A stretch of DNA of 64,000 nt. Source: Kribbella pratensis. Its GTDB lineage: Bacteria > Actinomycetota > Actinomycetes > Propionibacteriales > Kribbellaceae. Both the position numbers and the translations under genes were made by a program. The notes below the pieces were generated by a model. The model searched no databases and was not told the DNA's origin. It was given only the letters and a program-made list of their open reading frames with translations. This document shows positions 8,675-17,749 of the stretch, in pieces (the stretch's first letter is position 1; every line of letters starts with the position of its first letter). The stretch covers positions 1,364,001-1,428,000 of the forward strand of contig NZ_SODU01000003.1 in assembly GCF_004366075.1 (NCBI RefSeq). The letters run 5' to 3'.

Positions 8675-9587
8675 AGAACACCCAGTACTTCGAGGCGAAG
8701 AAGTTCGCGGCGGTGAAGACCCCGATGATCACGAGCAGGAACCACGCCATCGCGGAGGCGTAGCCCATGTCGAAGTTCCCGAAGCCCCGGTCGTAGAGGT
8801 ACAGCGTGAAGAACATCGTCGAGTCCGACGGTCCGCCGCTGCCCCCGGAGACGACGAACGCCTGGGTGAACGACTGGAACGCGTGGATGATCTGCAGCAC
8901 CAGGTTGAAGAAGATGATCGGCGTCAGCAGCGGCAGCGTGATGCTGACGAACCGCCGCAGTACGCCGGCGCCGTCGACCGACGCCGCCTCGTAGTACATC
9001 GTGGGGATCTGTCTGAGTCCGGCCAGGAAGATCACCATCGGCGATCCGAACGTCCAGACGTTCAGTACGACGAGGGTGCCGAGCGCCGTGCTCGGGTCGG
9101 AGATCCAGCCCTTGCCGTGGATGCCGATCACGTCGAGGACCTGGTTGAGCAGGCCCGTGGTGCCGAACACCTGCCGCCAGAGGATCGCGATCGCGACACT
9201 CGAGCCGAGCAGCGACGGCAGGTAGAACACCGAGCGGTAGAAGGCCATGCCACGGACACCACGGTCGAGTACGACGGCCAGCAGCAGCGCGATGGTCAGC
9301 TGCAGCGGCACCGAGACGAACACGTACGTGAACGTCACCCGGAGCGAGTTGTGCAGCCGCTCGTCGGACAGCATCCGGCTGAAGTTCTCCAGGCCGATCC
9401 ACTTCGGCGCCTGGATCAGGTTGTAGTCCGTGAAGGACAGGTACAGCGAGGCCACCATCGGCCCGATCGTGATCAGGAACAGCCCCAGCAACCACGGCGC
9501 CAGGAAGAGATATCCCGCGAGGTTGTCCTTCTTCTGACCTACCGGTTTCTTCCCGCGAAGACTGCCCAGCTCGCCCAGCGCACTCAT
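8664..9587 (-). CDS. Carbohydrate ABC transporter permease (MalF type)
   Basis: A 307-residue permease with six predicted helices, first helix around GYLFLAPWLLGLFLITIG and EAA loop EAASVDGAG. The start at ATG 9587 is preceded by GAGAGGTG; a longer in-frame start at 9626 lacks a ribosome site. It is the first gene of the five-gene operon running to 4393. The 214-bp region upstream is shared with a divergent exported protein and holds two LacI-type palindromes. Confidence 0.92.
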   Translation of the reverse strand: MSALGELGSLRGKKPVGQKKDNLAGYLFLAPWLLGLFLITIGPMVASLYLSFTDYNLIQAPKWIGLENFSRMLSDERLHNSLRVTFTYVFVSVPLQLTIALLLAVVLDRGVRGMAFYRSVFYLPSLLGSSVAIAILWRQVFGTTGLLNQVLDVIGIHGKGWISDPSTALGTLVVLNVWTFGSPMVIFLAGLRQIPTMYYEAASVDGAGVLRRFVSITLPLLTPIIFFNLVLQIIHAFQSFTQAFVVSGGSGGPSDSTMFFTLYLYDRGFGNFDMGYASAMAWFLLVIIGVFTAANFFASKYWVFYDD

Positions 9588-9631
9588 GGTCACCTCTCTT
9601 CCATGGCCGTCGGCCTGCACCCCCAACGCTC

Positions 9632-9679
9632 GGAAAGCGCTTGCCTTGGCCGGTCAAACTAGTACAAGAAACCGGTTCC
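9632..9679. promoter_or_regulatory. Two LacI-family-type operators upstream of the ABC operon
   Basis: GGAAAGCGCTTGCC (9632-9645) and GAAACCGGTTCC (9668-9679) are near-perfect palindromes with the central CG that LacI/GalR proteins prefer. The first overlaps the spacer of a weak minus-strand promoter whose -35, TTGACC, reads from 9657 to 9652. No LacI gene is adjacent; the regulators at 16721 and 34149 have differently shaped candidate operators, so a third regulator may act here. Confidence 0.5.
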
Positions 9680-9733
9680 CGCAAGGGTTCATCGATGTAG
9701 GAAACGACCGGGATCCGGACCGGCTGCGAGGTA

Positions 9734-9762
9734 TTGACAGGACATAGTTCCACCGCGACAGT
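9734..9762 (+). promoter_or_regulatory. Sigma-70-type promoter for the exported protein at 9802
   Basis: TTGACA (9734-9739), 17-bp spacer, GACAGT (9757-9762) as a one-mismatch -10. Start of transcription near 9769 gives a 5' leader of about 33 bases with GGGAGA before ATG 9802. Confidence 0.5.
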
Positions 9763-9801
9763 TCTGAGCATTTGGCAACCGTTTACCGACGGGAGATCCC
9801 G

Positions 9802-11550
9802 ATGCTGCGACGTACGTTTCTCACCGGTTCGCTGACCACTGTTGCGCTCGGCGCGCTGCATCCGACCGCGGCTCGTGCTGAGGTGGCAGCTGTGGACGAG
9901 GACTTCCTGACCCTGCTGACCGAAGCGAACCGGAAACAGATTCCGCTTGTGCTCGGCAACTTTCAGAACGTTTCCGACAGTGTCCGGACCGTGGCCCGAA
10001 AGGCCCGCCGGCTGGTTTCCGGCTACGTCTGGGGAAGGTCGTCGTACCACCACGACGCCACGCTCCTCGGACCGCTCGGCTGGCTGGTCGACCAGCTCGC
10101 CGCACGCCAGCACGAGGACGGCCTGTACGACGTCGGCAACCTGCACTCGCCGCCGGACAGCGCGTTCGCGATCCAGGACGTGTGCATGCTGTACGCGCTG
10201 CTCGACGCGGACGCCGCTACGGAAACCGTTTCGATGCGCGCGACGCTGGCCTCGGTGATCAAGAAGGCCGGGCCGGCGTTGGCGAGTGGCGGTGTACACA
10301 CGCCGAACCACCGGTGGGAGGTGTCCGCGGCGCTGGCTCGGGCGAACCACCTGTTCCCGGACCGGCGGTACGCGGCGCGGATCGACGACTGGCTCGACGA
10401 GGGCATCGACGCGACCCCGGACGGGATCTACAGCGAGCGGAGTTCGACGTACGCCGCCGAGGTCACGAACCCGTGCCTGCTGACGATCGCGTGGCTGCGC
10501 GACAAGCCGGCACTGCTGGATTACGTACGGCGGAACCTCGACGTGACGCTGTACTTGCTGGAACCGAACGGCGAGGTCGACACGACCGCGTCCCGGCGGC
10601 AGGACCAGAAGGGCGTGCGCGAGGTCTGGTGGTACCTGACGCAGTTCCGCGAGCTGGCACTGCAGACGCACGACGGACGGTTCACGACCATTGCCAAGAG
10701 CATCGAGGCGCGCGGCACGGGCGAGCTCGGCGATTTCCTGGCGGAGGTGCTGGAGCGGCCCGAGCTGTCGGCTGTCCTTCCGACGGCAGCACCGGCTCCG
10801 ACGAACTTCGTGCAGCGTTACCCGTCGCAGGCCTCGGTCCGGATCCGGCGGGAGGCTCGGACCGCGACGGTGTTCGGCGGCACCGACTTCCATGACCTCC
10901 CGGTGATCTCGTCTGGCCTCTCCACGAACCCGACCTTCTTCAAGCTCCGCAACGGTGCGGCGATCCTCGACTCGGTTCGCCTGTCGCCGCAGTTCTTCAG
11001 CACCGGGCATTTCCGCAGCAATGGACTCCGCAGGCTTGGAGAGAACTCGTTCCGTCTGTCCCAAGAGGTCAAGGTTCCGTACCACCTGCCGCTCCCCAAG
11101 CGCTACCGCCGGTCAGACGGCCAGTACGCGCTCACTCCGGACGGCCGCTTCTACGCGGCGATGGATTTCGGGCACCGGCCGAAGCAGTACCGGACGCTGA
11201 CGACCGAGGTGACGGTGACCGAGGTCGGCGGCGGCTACGACCTGGCGTTCGAGTTCGCCGGCGACGAGACGGCGTACGCGATCGAGCTGTGTTTCCGGGC
11301 CGGCGGAACGCTTTCCGGCGTCGACGCATTGGATGCTGCGGGCAACTACCAACTGGCGTCCGGGACCGGGACCTACACGGTCGGCGCGGAACGGATCGAG
11401 TTCGGGCCGGGGAACGGCGCCGCCCGGGTCGCCATGGACCCGGGCGAGCGCTACACCTATCTGGGTGGCAGCCTCACCCCGGACGGCCTCCGCGTCTACC
11501 TGACGGGCCGTACGCCGGGGCGTCAGGTCTTGAGGCTGCGCACCTCCTGA
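9802..11550 (+). CDS. Tat-exported protein, probable polysaccharide-acting enzyme (family not identified)
   Basis: A 582-residue protein beginning MLRRTFLTGSLTTVALGAL, a twin-arginine signal with a cut near AARA. The first 330 residues are helix-rich with aromatic and His motifs (WGRSSYHHDATLLG, HTPNHRW, YSERSSTYAAE); the rest is beta-rich. A helical toroid followed by a beta-sandwich is the layout of several polysaccharide lyase and hydrolase families, but I do not recognise the family and name no catalytic residues. GGGAGA before 9802 fixes the start; an upstream in-frame TTG at 9772 lies in the promoter. The neighbours (importer operon, GH26-like, beta-helix) suggest glycan breakdown outside the cell. 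It meets the next gene end to end. Confidence 0.75.
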   Translation: MLRRTFLTGSLTTVALGALHPTAARAEVAAVDEDFLTLLTEANRKQIPLVLGNFQNVSDSVRTVARKARRLVSGYVWGRSSYHHDATLLGPLGWLVDQLAARQHEDGLYDVGNLHSPPDSAFAIQDVCMLYALLDADAATETVSMRATLASVIKKAGPALASGGVHTPNHRWEVSAALARANHLFPDRRYAARIDDWLDEGIDATPDGIYSERSSTYAAEVTNPCLLTIAWLRDKPALLDYVRRNLDVTLYLLEPNGEVDTTASRRQDQKGVREVWWYLTQFRELALQTHDGRFTTIAKSIEARGTGELGDFLAEVLERPELSAVLPTAAPAPTNFVQRYPSQASVRIRREARTATVFGGTDFHDLPVISSGLSTNPTFFKLRNGAAILDSVRLSPQFFSTGHFRSNGLRRLGENSFRLSQEVKVPYHLPLPKRYRRSDGQYALTPDGRFYAAMDFGHRPKQYRTLTTEVTVTEVGGGYDLAFEFAGDETAYAIELCFRAGGTLSGVDALDAAGNYQLASGTGTYTVGAERIEFGPGNGAARVAMDPGERYTYLGGSLTPDGLRVYLTGRTPGRQVLRLRTS

Positions 11551-13425
11551 CTACCCGGCTGTCCGCACGACGGTCTCGAGCGAGCCGTCGTGCGGAATGC
11601 GGAGTACGTGGACCCGCCGCCGCTGTTCGCGCAGATACGTTCGCGACGAGGTGTTGAGCGTCGCCGTACGCCGTCCGGACCAGGTGATCGTGATCGTGGC
11701 CCGGCCACGACGGATCACGATGCTGTCGGCAGTGGCTGTCCGCGTCTCGCCGTACGGCACGACTGTCCCGTCCGAGAAGACCACCTCGTCGCCCGGTTGG
11801 AGCACCAGCGGGACCTGCTCGGTCGCGGCACTCGTCGCGGTCACCCGGCGGCTGACCGAATGCGAGCCGATCACGAGCTCGGTCGACACCGAGCCGTCGG
11901 GCGTGCGGTAGCGGACGCGATCCTTCGACGGGTACTCCGCGATCAGGTTGCTCTCGGCATCGGCCTTGCCCTCGAGGACCGTGCCCCAGCAGCCGGTCGC
12001 GGTTTGCTGCGCGTGGATCACGGTGCCGGCCGCCGGGTGCCAGAGGAATCCGGTCCCGGCCTTGACCGCGCTGCCCTGCCGCTCGCCGAAGAAGGCGCCG
12101 AGGTACAGGCCGGGACGGCGTACGTAGAGGTAGTCCTGGTTGCCGTAGTCGTCGTGGCGCCGCTCGGTGAAGTCGTCGCGGCGCAGGTACGGGAGGTTCG
12201 CGATCGCGGCACGCTTGGCACTCCGGGTCGGCAGCGTCTCGCCGTACGGCGCGTGCGCGATGATGCGCGGCGACGTGTCCTGCTTGGCGAGCGCAGGCAC
12301 CGGAGCGGGGTCGGCGGCCCATGCCTGCCGGGTCGCCGCCTTGTCCTCGCGGGCCGTGAAGAAGGCTCCGAAGTCCGGTACGGCGGGGACGAAGTGTGAT
12401 CCGAGGATGCTCCGGTCCGGATCCGGGATGACGTCGTCGTAGAACGCGACCGAGGTCCGGTCGGAGACGGCGTAGTACGTCAGCCAGCCGGAGCCGTCCG
12501 GTTCGCGGAGCAGGTTGTAGCCGAACCAGTCGGAGAACTTGCGCGTCATCGAGACCAGCAGCGGGTTCTTGGTCTGCAGGTAGAGCTCGGCCATCTCCGG
12601 GAGCATGACCTCGAAGTTGTAGTTGATGTCCATCCCGCGCGGATCGTAGAAGAATCCGGCCGGGCTCTGCGCCCATTTCGCGACGAAGCGGATGCGATCC
12701 TGCAGCTTGGTCCAGCGGGCCTGGTCGGGCAGCAGGCGGAGGGTGAGCGCCGAGCCCGCGACACCGGCGACGGCCTGATTCGTGTACTTGAACGGCTCGT
12801 CCCAGACGACCGAGTTGCCCGGGTCCAGATACCAGTCGACCCCCTTGCGGAGGACGCCTTCCAGGTGGGTCCTCCGGCTCGGCAACGCATTTGCCTGGCG
12901 AAGGTTCGCCAGCGTCTTGGCGAGGTAGCCGATGCCGAAACCGCTGGACGCCTTGCCGCGCTCGCCCGGGGAGTACTCGGGCCACGAGCCGTCTGGATTC
13001 TGCAGCGCCAGGTAGTGCTGCAGCGCTGCGTCGAGTCGGCCGAGCAGGGCGGTGTCGCGGTAGTAGGGGTTCCACGCGCGCTGGTTCGCGTAGAACCAGC
13101 TCAGCGTGAAAACGTGTTCCTGAACCCGCGAGTTGAACGGCTGCGACGGCGTCCGCCACCAACCGCCGCCCATGAAGCCGTACGGGTCCCCGCCCTCGAT
13201 GTCACTGGTGACGATGTCGTTCGTCATCGGCGCGAGGATCACCAGGTACCCCGCGAACCGCTGTTCCCCGGGCGCGAACAGCCGTCGATCAGGTGCTCCG
13301 GCCGGCAGGTTCGCCAGCAGTGGAAGGCCGGCGGCACGAGCCGGCGCCGACATCATCCCGGGCGCAAGCCCGGCACCCGCGGCTGCGGCGGCGCCGAACA
13401 GGACGGTACGACGTTTGACGTGCAT
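11551..13425 (-). CDS. Tat-exported protein, probable glycan-acting enzyme (family not identified)
   Basis: A 624-residue protein with twin-arginine signal MHVKRRTVLFGAAAAAGAGL and a probable cut after ARAA. Residues 60-370 are helical and rich in Trp, Tyr and Asn (GGGWWRTPSQPFNSRVQEH, FTLSWFYANQRAWNPYYRD), as in alpha/alpha-toroid hydrolases and lyases. The C-terminal 250 residues are beta-rich. It resembles the 9802 protein in general architecture but not obviously in sequence. It is the third gene of a minus-strand operon (beta-helix, GH26-like, this one), 43 bp after the second. Its TAG directly abuts the TGA of the convergent gene. Confidence 0.75.
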   Translation of the reverse strand: MHVKRRTVLFGAAAAAGAGLAPGMMSAPARAAGLPLLANLPAGAPDRRLFAPGEQRFAGYLVILAPMTNDIVTSDIEGGDPYGFMGGGWWRTPSQPFNSRVQEHVFTLSWFYANQRAWNPYYRDTALLGRLDAALQHYLALQNPDGSWPEYSPGERGKASSGFGIGYLAKTLANLRQANALPSRRTHLEGVLRKGVDWYLDPGNSVVWDEPFKYTNQAVAGVAGSALTLRLLPDQARWTKLQDRIRFVAKWAQSPAGFFYDPRGMDINYNFEVMLPEMAELYLQTKNPLLVSMTRKFSDWFGYNLLREPDGSGWLTYYAVSDRTSVAFYDDVIPDPDRSILGSHFVPAVPDFGAFFTAREDKAATRQAWAADPAPVPALAKQDTSPRIIAHAPYGETLPTRSAKRAAIANLPYLRRDDFTERRHDDYGNQDYLYVRRPGLYLGAFFGERQGSAVKAGTGFLWHPAAGTVIHAQQTATGCWGTVLEGKADAESNLIAEYPSKDRVRYRTPDGSVSTELVIGSHSVSRRVTATSAATEQVPLVLQPGDEVVFSDGTVVPYGETRTATADSIVIRRGRATITITWSGRRTATLNTSSRTYLREQRRRVHVLRIPHDGSLETVVRTAG

Positions 13426-13468
13426 AACTGAACTCCTGAACTAGTTTCAGCGGATGTGAGAACGGCGC

Positions 13469-14416
13469 TCACGGGTTGAAGTACGGATCGAAGGCGAAGC
13501 CGCGCAGCGCGGTGAGGCCGGGATTGCCGGCGGGCAGGTCGACGCGCCAGTGGTTGTCGGACAGGTCGCCGTCCATGTGGAAGTAGAGGAAGGCCTTGAG
13601 ATCGGGATAGGAGGTCTTGATCTTCGTGCGGGCAGCGTCCAGGTAGCCGGCCTGACGGGTCAGGTCCGTCTCGTCGCGATGGACGCCGGTCTCGCCGACC
13701 ATGAAGGGTTTCTGATACCTGACCGCGAAGTCGTACGCCGGGCCGAACATCGACTCGAAGGACCGGTAGTTGTACGCCGGCTTGTCGGTTCTCGGACGGG
13801 AGTAACCGTCGGCCGCCACCCAGTCGACGTACTCGGCACCCGGCCAGAACTCGTCGGCCAGCCCGCTCTCGGTGTCGATGAACGCGCGCCACGTGGGGTT
13901 CCAGACGAAGGCGACGTTCGGCGCCCGCTCGGCGAAGATGTCGTGGAACAGCTTCCAGGCCTTCTTGAACAGCTCGGTGTCGGTGTAGCGAAGCTCGAAC
14001 TCCCAGCTGTAGCGGAAGAAGATCGGTACGCAGAAGGCGGCCAGCGCGTCCGCCTCCTCGACGGCATCGGCTGCGAGTGTGCCGTTGGTCCACTTCGCGC
14101 GCAGCACCTCCTCGGGGCCTGCGGCGTAGGAGATCATCGGAATCCGCCCGGCCGCGATGTCGTCCGGAATCGGCTCCTCCTCGATGCCGGCGTGCTGGAA
14201 GTTGTGGTTGATGCCCAGTTTGTGGCTGAGCTTGGCCTCCAGAGCCGCCGGCTCGGACACACCGTCGAGATCTTCGTCGGCGAACGCCCCGAAGTGCGCC
14301 CCCTGTGCCGGGATCAGATCGTCGGCCGTTCCACAGGCCTCAGCCACGGCAGGCGTTGCCGACAGCGAGGACATCACCAGACCCGCCGCCAGCAGCGCTG
14401 CCACCCGGCGCATCAT
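13469..14416 (-). CDS. Secreted GH26-like (beta-mannanase superfamily) protein
   Basis: A 315-residue protein with a Sec-type signal (MMRRVAALLAAGLVMSS, cut near AVAEA) and a TIM-barrel pattern. FFRYSWEFE (Glu139) matches the acid/base strand of glycoside hydrolase family 26 and VGETGVH (Glu242) the nucleophile strand, about 100 residues apart as expected. Family members cleave mannan, beta-1,3-xylan or mixed glucans; the exact activity is open. The start ATG at 14416 overlaps the TGA of the beta-helix gene by ATGA, with GGAG upstream. The much longer frame to 14998 is read-through of the other gene's antisense and was rejected. Confidence 0.8.
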   Translation of the reverse strand: MMRRVAALLAAGLVMSSLSATPAVAEACGTADDLIPAQGAHFGAFADEDLDGVSEPAALEAKLSHKLGINHNFQHAGIEEEPIPDDIAAGRIPMISYAAGPEEVLRAKWTNGTLAADAVEEADALAAFCVPIFFRYSWEFELRYTDTELFKKAWKLFHDIFAERAPNVAFVWNPTWRAFIDTESGLADEFWPGAEYVDWVAADGYSRPRTDKPAYNYRSFESMFGPAYDFAVRYQKPFMVGETGVHRDETDLTRQAGYLDAARTKIKTSYPDLKAFLYFHMDGDLSDNHWRVDLPAGNPGLTALRGFAFDPYFNP

Positions 14417-16548
14417 CGGATCTCCAGTACGGCGAACTCCGGCTCCGGCACAACGCGCCGCGATCGGACGTCGGCGACCGCGGCGCCCCACTGGGTGAAC
14501 TCGGGGGTCTTGTCGCGGTAGCCGCGGGTGCCGCGGAAAACGATGTCGTGGCAGTCGCGGAGACCGACGCCGTACGGGGAAGGACCGAGGACCGTGGCGA
14601 CGCGAAAGAGGACGGAGTTGCCGAACAGCAAGTGGTGGCAGCGGTCGAGTTCGACGGCCTGTGACTGCCAGCCGTAGATGTGGTCCTCGGTCTGCAGGCC
14701 GAAGAACTGCCAACCGGAGACCTGACGGAGGACCACCTCGCGATGCTGGTGGTGCTCGATCGAGAGCTCGTACGCCGAGGTCGGCACGGACGAGTGCTCG
14801 ACGAGTAACCCGTTGTCGGCCCAGCCGTTCGAGCTCCAGATGTTCGACAGCACTCCCCCGCCACCGCGAACCCAGATGCCGTACTTGTGCTTCCCCCTGT
14901 ACGTGTAGCCGGGGTCGCCGCCAGGTACGTCGTTCGGGTGCCACTTCACGAACTGAGTGGCGAGGTCGGCGAGGTACGACCCGCGTCCCGATCGCCAACT
15001 GATGTTCACCGCGCCGGGCGTGTTCCGAGCCGTGTCGAGACCGAGCCCGTGGACGATGTTCCGTCCGCCGAACGGCGTCTCGACCAGGGCCCGCGGACGG
15101 TCCGGATCTCCGAAGTACGGCGTGCCGTCCGGGGTGCGCAGCCAGGTCTGGCGAGGATGCAGACCGATCAGGTTCGTGTTCTGGCGGAGGCGAAGCGTCC
15201 CGGCGAGCACGTACTCGCCGATCGGCACGAAAACGTTTTCGTGCCGATCTACAGCTGCTTGGAAGACGGGAAGATCGTCACCGCCCGTGCCGATGGTCCG
15301 CCCCATCCGGACAGCCACGTCGGCGACGCTGACCCAGGTGGAGACGCTCGGCAACTCAGGCACATCGGTCGTCAGTACGTCGCGGTCGGGAGCACCCTGC
15401 ACCATCACCACACCGTCGGCGCGAGCCTCGCGCGCCGACAGTCCATCGGTGATCCGCAGGCCGTAGCTGAGGTCGATGCCGCCGTCGCGGGCCGACGTAC
15501 GGCGACCGCTCTGCGCAAGCGTGAGGACGGTCGGAGTGCGGCGTACGACGCTGTCGACCAGGTTGAGCTGGTTGCTGTTGCGGATCCGCGGATCGGTGGC
15601 CCCGGGCAACTGGTCGCTGTCGTTCATGACGATGCCCTCGGCAACGTCTTCGAGAACACACCCGTGCAGGTACAGATGCAGGAACTGGGCGGGGACACAC
15701 TCGACGCCACGCGGCGTGCCGGCCAGGACAGTGCGGACGAGCACCAGCTTGGCGTCGTTGTTCGCACGGACCGCGGTCTCCCGTTGACCGGTGAAGCGAC
15801 AGTCCAGCACCGTGGTCGGCCACCCGGCCGAGGCGGCGTACGCGTTGAGGCCGACCGCGCCGCCACGCACGCGGACCCGCTGGATCAGGTTCGCGTTGTG
15901 GTCGATGCCGGCCCAGCCGTCGCCCACGTCCAGGTCGAGATCCTGCAGCAGGCACAGTTGCGCGCCGCCGAACCGGACCGCGATCGCCTGCGGATTGCCC
16001 GAACCGATCGCGATGTCGACGTTGATCAGACCGGAGCCGAAGGTGTCGTTGTTCGCGTAGCTGACAGGACCCCCGACAGGACGACGCCGGAACGAGAAGA
16101 CATCGCGCGGCACGGAACCGGCGTACCCGGGACTGTTCGGCGCGAGCACGAACCGCGGACGCCGGCGGCCGAAGCCGATGATCCGCACCGAGTCGTGGAC
16201 GTCGATCGGCGCCGACAGGTTGTAGGTCCCGGGCGGCACGAACACCACGCCGCCCCCGTCGCCGAGCGGGAAGTCGCGGGCGCCTCCGAGGATGTCGCCG
16301 AGCTTGTTCGCGATGCCCCGGCGGGACGCCTCGTCGACCGCCGCCTGCAGGGCTTCCGTCGCGTCCGCGCCGACCTCGAAGCCCGGTGAACCGAGCACGA
16401 CCCCGGTCGGATCCGGCGGGCGGGCGTCGTACGCCGACCCGAACCCGAGGGCCTCCGGATGGGCTGCCGCCGGCTGGATGCCGACGTTGACGAACGGCAC
16501 GGCGACGGCGGCGGCAGCCAGGCCGGTGAAGTGGCGGCGACTCAGCAT
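14413..16548 (-). CDS. Tat-exported double beta-helix protein (pectate-lyase-3/GH55-like)
   Basis: A 711-residue protein with twin-arginine signal MLSRRHFTGLAAAAVAV. Two right-handed beta-helix units are visible. The first opens with DATEALQAAVDEASRRG and GGGVVFVPPGTYNLSAPI; the second with DDLPVFQAAVDRHENVFVPI and EYVLAGTLRLRQNTNLIG. Each is the Pectate_lyase_3 signature (an internal helix, a PPGTY/PIGEY strand, then rungs). Two such modules in one chain is the layout of GH55 exo-beta-1,3-glucanases, though the catalytic residues cannot be assigned by eye. It is the first gene of the 16548-11551 operon, divergent from the LacI operon, with an operator pair between. Confidence 0.8.
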   Translation of the reverse strand: MLSRRHFTGLAAAAVAVPFVNVGIQPAAAHPEALGFGSAYDARPPDPTGVVLGSPGFEVGADATEALQAAVDEASRRGIANKLGDILGGARDFPLGDGGGVVFVPPGTYNLSAPIDVHDSVRIIGFGRRRPRFVLAPNSPGYAGSVPRDVFSFRRRPVGGPVSYANNDTFGSGLINVDIAIGSGNPQAIAVRFGGAQLCLLQDLDLDVGDGWAGIDHNANLIQRVRVRGGAVGLNAYAASAGWPTTVLDCRFTGQRETAVRANNDAKLVLVRTVLAGTPRGVECVPAQFLHLYLHGCVLEDVAEGIVMNDSDQLPGATDPRIRNSNQLNLVDSVVRRTPTVLTLAQSGRRTSARDGGIDLSYGLRITDGLSAREARADGVVMVQGAPDRDVLTTDVPELPSVSTWVSVADVAVRMGRTIGTGGDDLPVFQAAVDRHENVFVPIGEYVLAGTLRLRQNTNLIGLHPRQTWLRTPDGTPYFGDPDRPRALVETPFGGRNIVHGLGLDTARNTPGAVNISWRSGRGSYLADLATQFVKWHPNDVPGGDPGYTYRGKHKYGIWVRGGGGVLSNIWSSNGWADNGLLVEHSSVPTSAYELSIEHHQHREVVLRQVSGWQFFGLQTEDHIYGWQSQAVELDRCHHLLFGNSVLFRVATVLGPSPYGVGLRDCHDIVFRGTRGYRDKTPEFTQWGAAVADVRSRRVVPEPEFAVLEIR

Positions 16549-16626
16549 GAACGCTCTCCTCGCAACGATCGGAACTGCGGCGAGTTTTCTGCGCCGGACC
16601 GACCTTGGTCAAGACCTCGGCTTTAG

Positions 16627-16703
16627 TAATCCGGATTAGCAGCCGAACCGAGCCCTTGACGACGGTCCGGTGGCTGTTCTAATGTCCCCGGCAATCCGTA
16701 TTA
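16627..16703. promoter_or_regulatory. Promoter with two LacI operators (TAATCCGGATTA) flanking it
   Basis: TTGACG (16656-16661), 18-bp spacer and TAATGT (16680-16685) form a plus-strand promoter for the LacI gene at 16721. A perfect 12-bp palindrome TAATCCGGATTA lies at 16627-16638 and a 10/12 copy, CAATCCGTATTA, at 16692-16703 on the transcription start. Centres are 65 bp apart, about six turns, suiting DNA looping. The upstream copy could also control the divergent beta-helix operon. Confidence 0.7.
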
Positions 16704-16720
16704 CCGTGAAGGATCGATCG

Positions 16721-17749
16721 ATGCCGGACAAGGCGACCACCCGACTCACCCAACGCGACATCGCGCGGCTGGCCAAGGTCAGCCAGACGACGGTGTCGCT
16801 GGTGCTGAACAACCGCAGCGACGCGATCGCGCGGATCCCGGCCGAGACCCGGGACCGCGTGCTCAAGGTGATCCGCGAGACCGGCTACCAGGCCGATCCG
16901 CTGGCCCGCCGGATGACGAACCAGCGCAACCAAATCCTCGGCGTCTTCACCTACGAGTCGGTGTTCCCGAGTGCGAGCGGCGACTTCTACCACCCGTTCC
17001 TGGCCGGGATCGAGGACCGCGCCGAGCGCCTCGGATGGGACCTGTTGCTGTTCACCAGCGCTCCGGTGACCGACGGGCATCGGCGGATCTTCCACGAGAA
17101 CAACCGGCTCCGGATCGCCGACGGCTGCCTGCTGCTCGGGCGCGAGATCCCTTCCGACGAGCTGGCTCGGTTGATCGCCGAGGACTACCCGTTCGTCTCG
17201 GTCGGCCGCCGCGACGACGCCGGCGCCCCGGTGCCGTACGTCGGCGCCGACTACAGCACCGCCACGCGCACAGTCGCGGAACGGGCGCGAGACCTCGGTC
17301 ACCGGCGGTTCGCCTTCGTCGGGCTGGGCGTCGGCGCCGAGTCGTCGGCCGACCGGCTCCGGGGCTTCCGCGAGGCCGCGGGACCGCGTGCACCGCACGT
17401 GCCGACGCTCGATCGTTCGCCCGGCGAGGTGCTCGACGATCTTCTGCAGCGGCGCATCACCGCGGCGTTCGTCGAGGAGCGGGCCGACGCGATCGCGTTG
17501 TACGCCGCGGCGGCCGAGCGCGGAGTCGACGTACCGGGCGACCTGTCCGTGATCGCGCTCGGTGACTCGACGCGGCCTGTTGCCAGCGATCTCGACTTCA
17601 CGGGCTTCCACGTCCCGCGGCGAGCCATGGGCGTGCGCGCGGTCGAGCTGCTGGAGGCGGTCCTCAGCGGAACCTCCGCCGAGCGGCAACTGCTGCTCCC
17701 CTGCGACCTGACCGATGGAATCACACTCACTCCACCCAAAGGTGCCTGA
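16721..17749 (+). CDS. LacI-family transcriptional regulator
   Basis: A 342-residue repressor. The N-terminal helix-turn-helix is LTQRDIARLAKVSQTTVSL, with hinge helix NQRNQILGV leading into a periplasmic-binding-like effector domain (residues 65-340). GAAGGA precedes ATG 16721. It heads an operon with an FAD oxidoreductase, a binding protein and, beyond a TnpB element, two permeases; the stop is directly followed by the next start. Twin palindromes around its promoter argue for autorepression relieved by the imported sugar. Confidence 0.93.
   Translation: MPDKATTRLTQRDIARLAKVSQTTVSLVLNNRSDAIARIPAETRDRVLKVIRETGYQADPLARRMTNQRNQILGVFTYESVFPSASGDFYHPFLAGIEDRAERLGWDLLLFTSAPVTDGHRRIFHENNRLRIADGCLLLGREIPSDELARLIAEDYPFVSVGRRDDAGAPVPYVGADYSTATRTVAERARDLGHRRFAFVGLGVGAESSADRLRGFREAAGPRAPHVPTLDRSPGEVLDDLLQRRITAAFVEERADAIALYAAAAERGVDVPGDLSVIALGDSTRPVASDLDFTGFHVPRRAMGVRAVELLEAVLSGTSAERQLLLPCDLTDGITLTPPKGA

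Noticed and set aside
13469..14998. 509-residue frame for the GH26-like protein
   Set aside because: The first 194 codons are a shadow of the beta-helix gene; the signal peptide at 14416 marks the real start.
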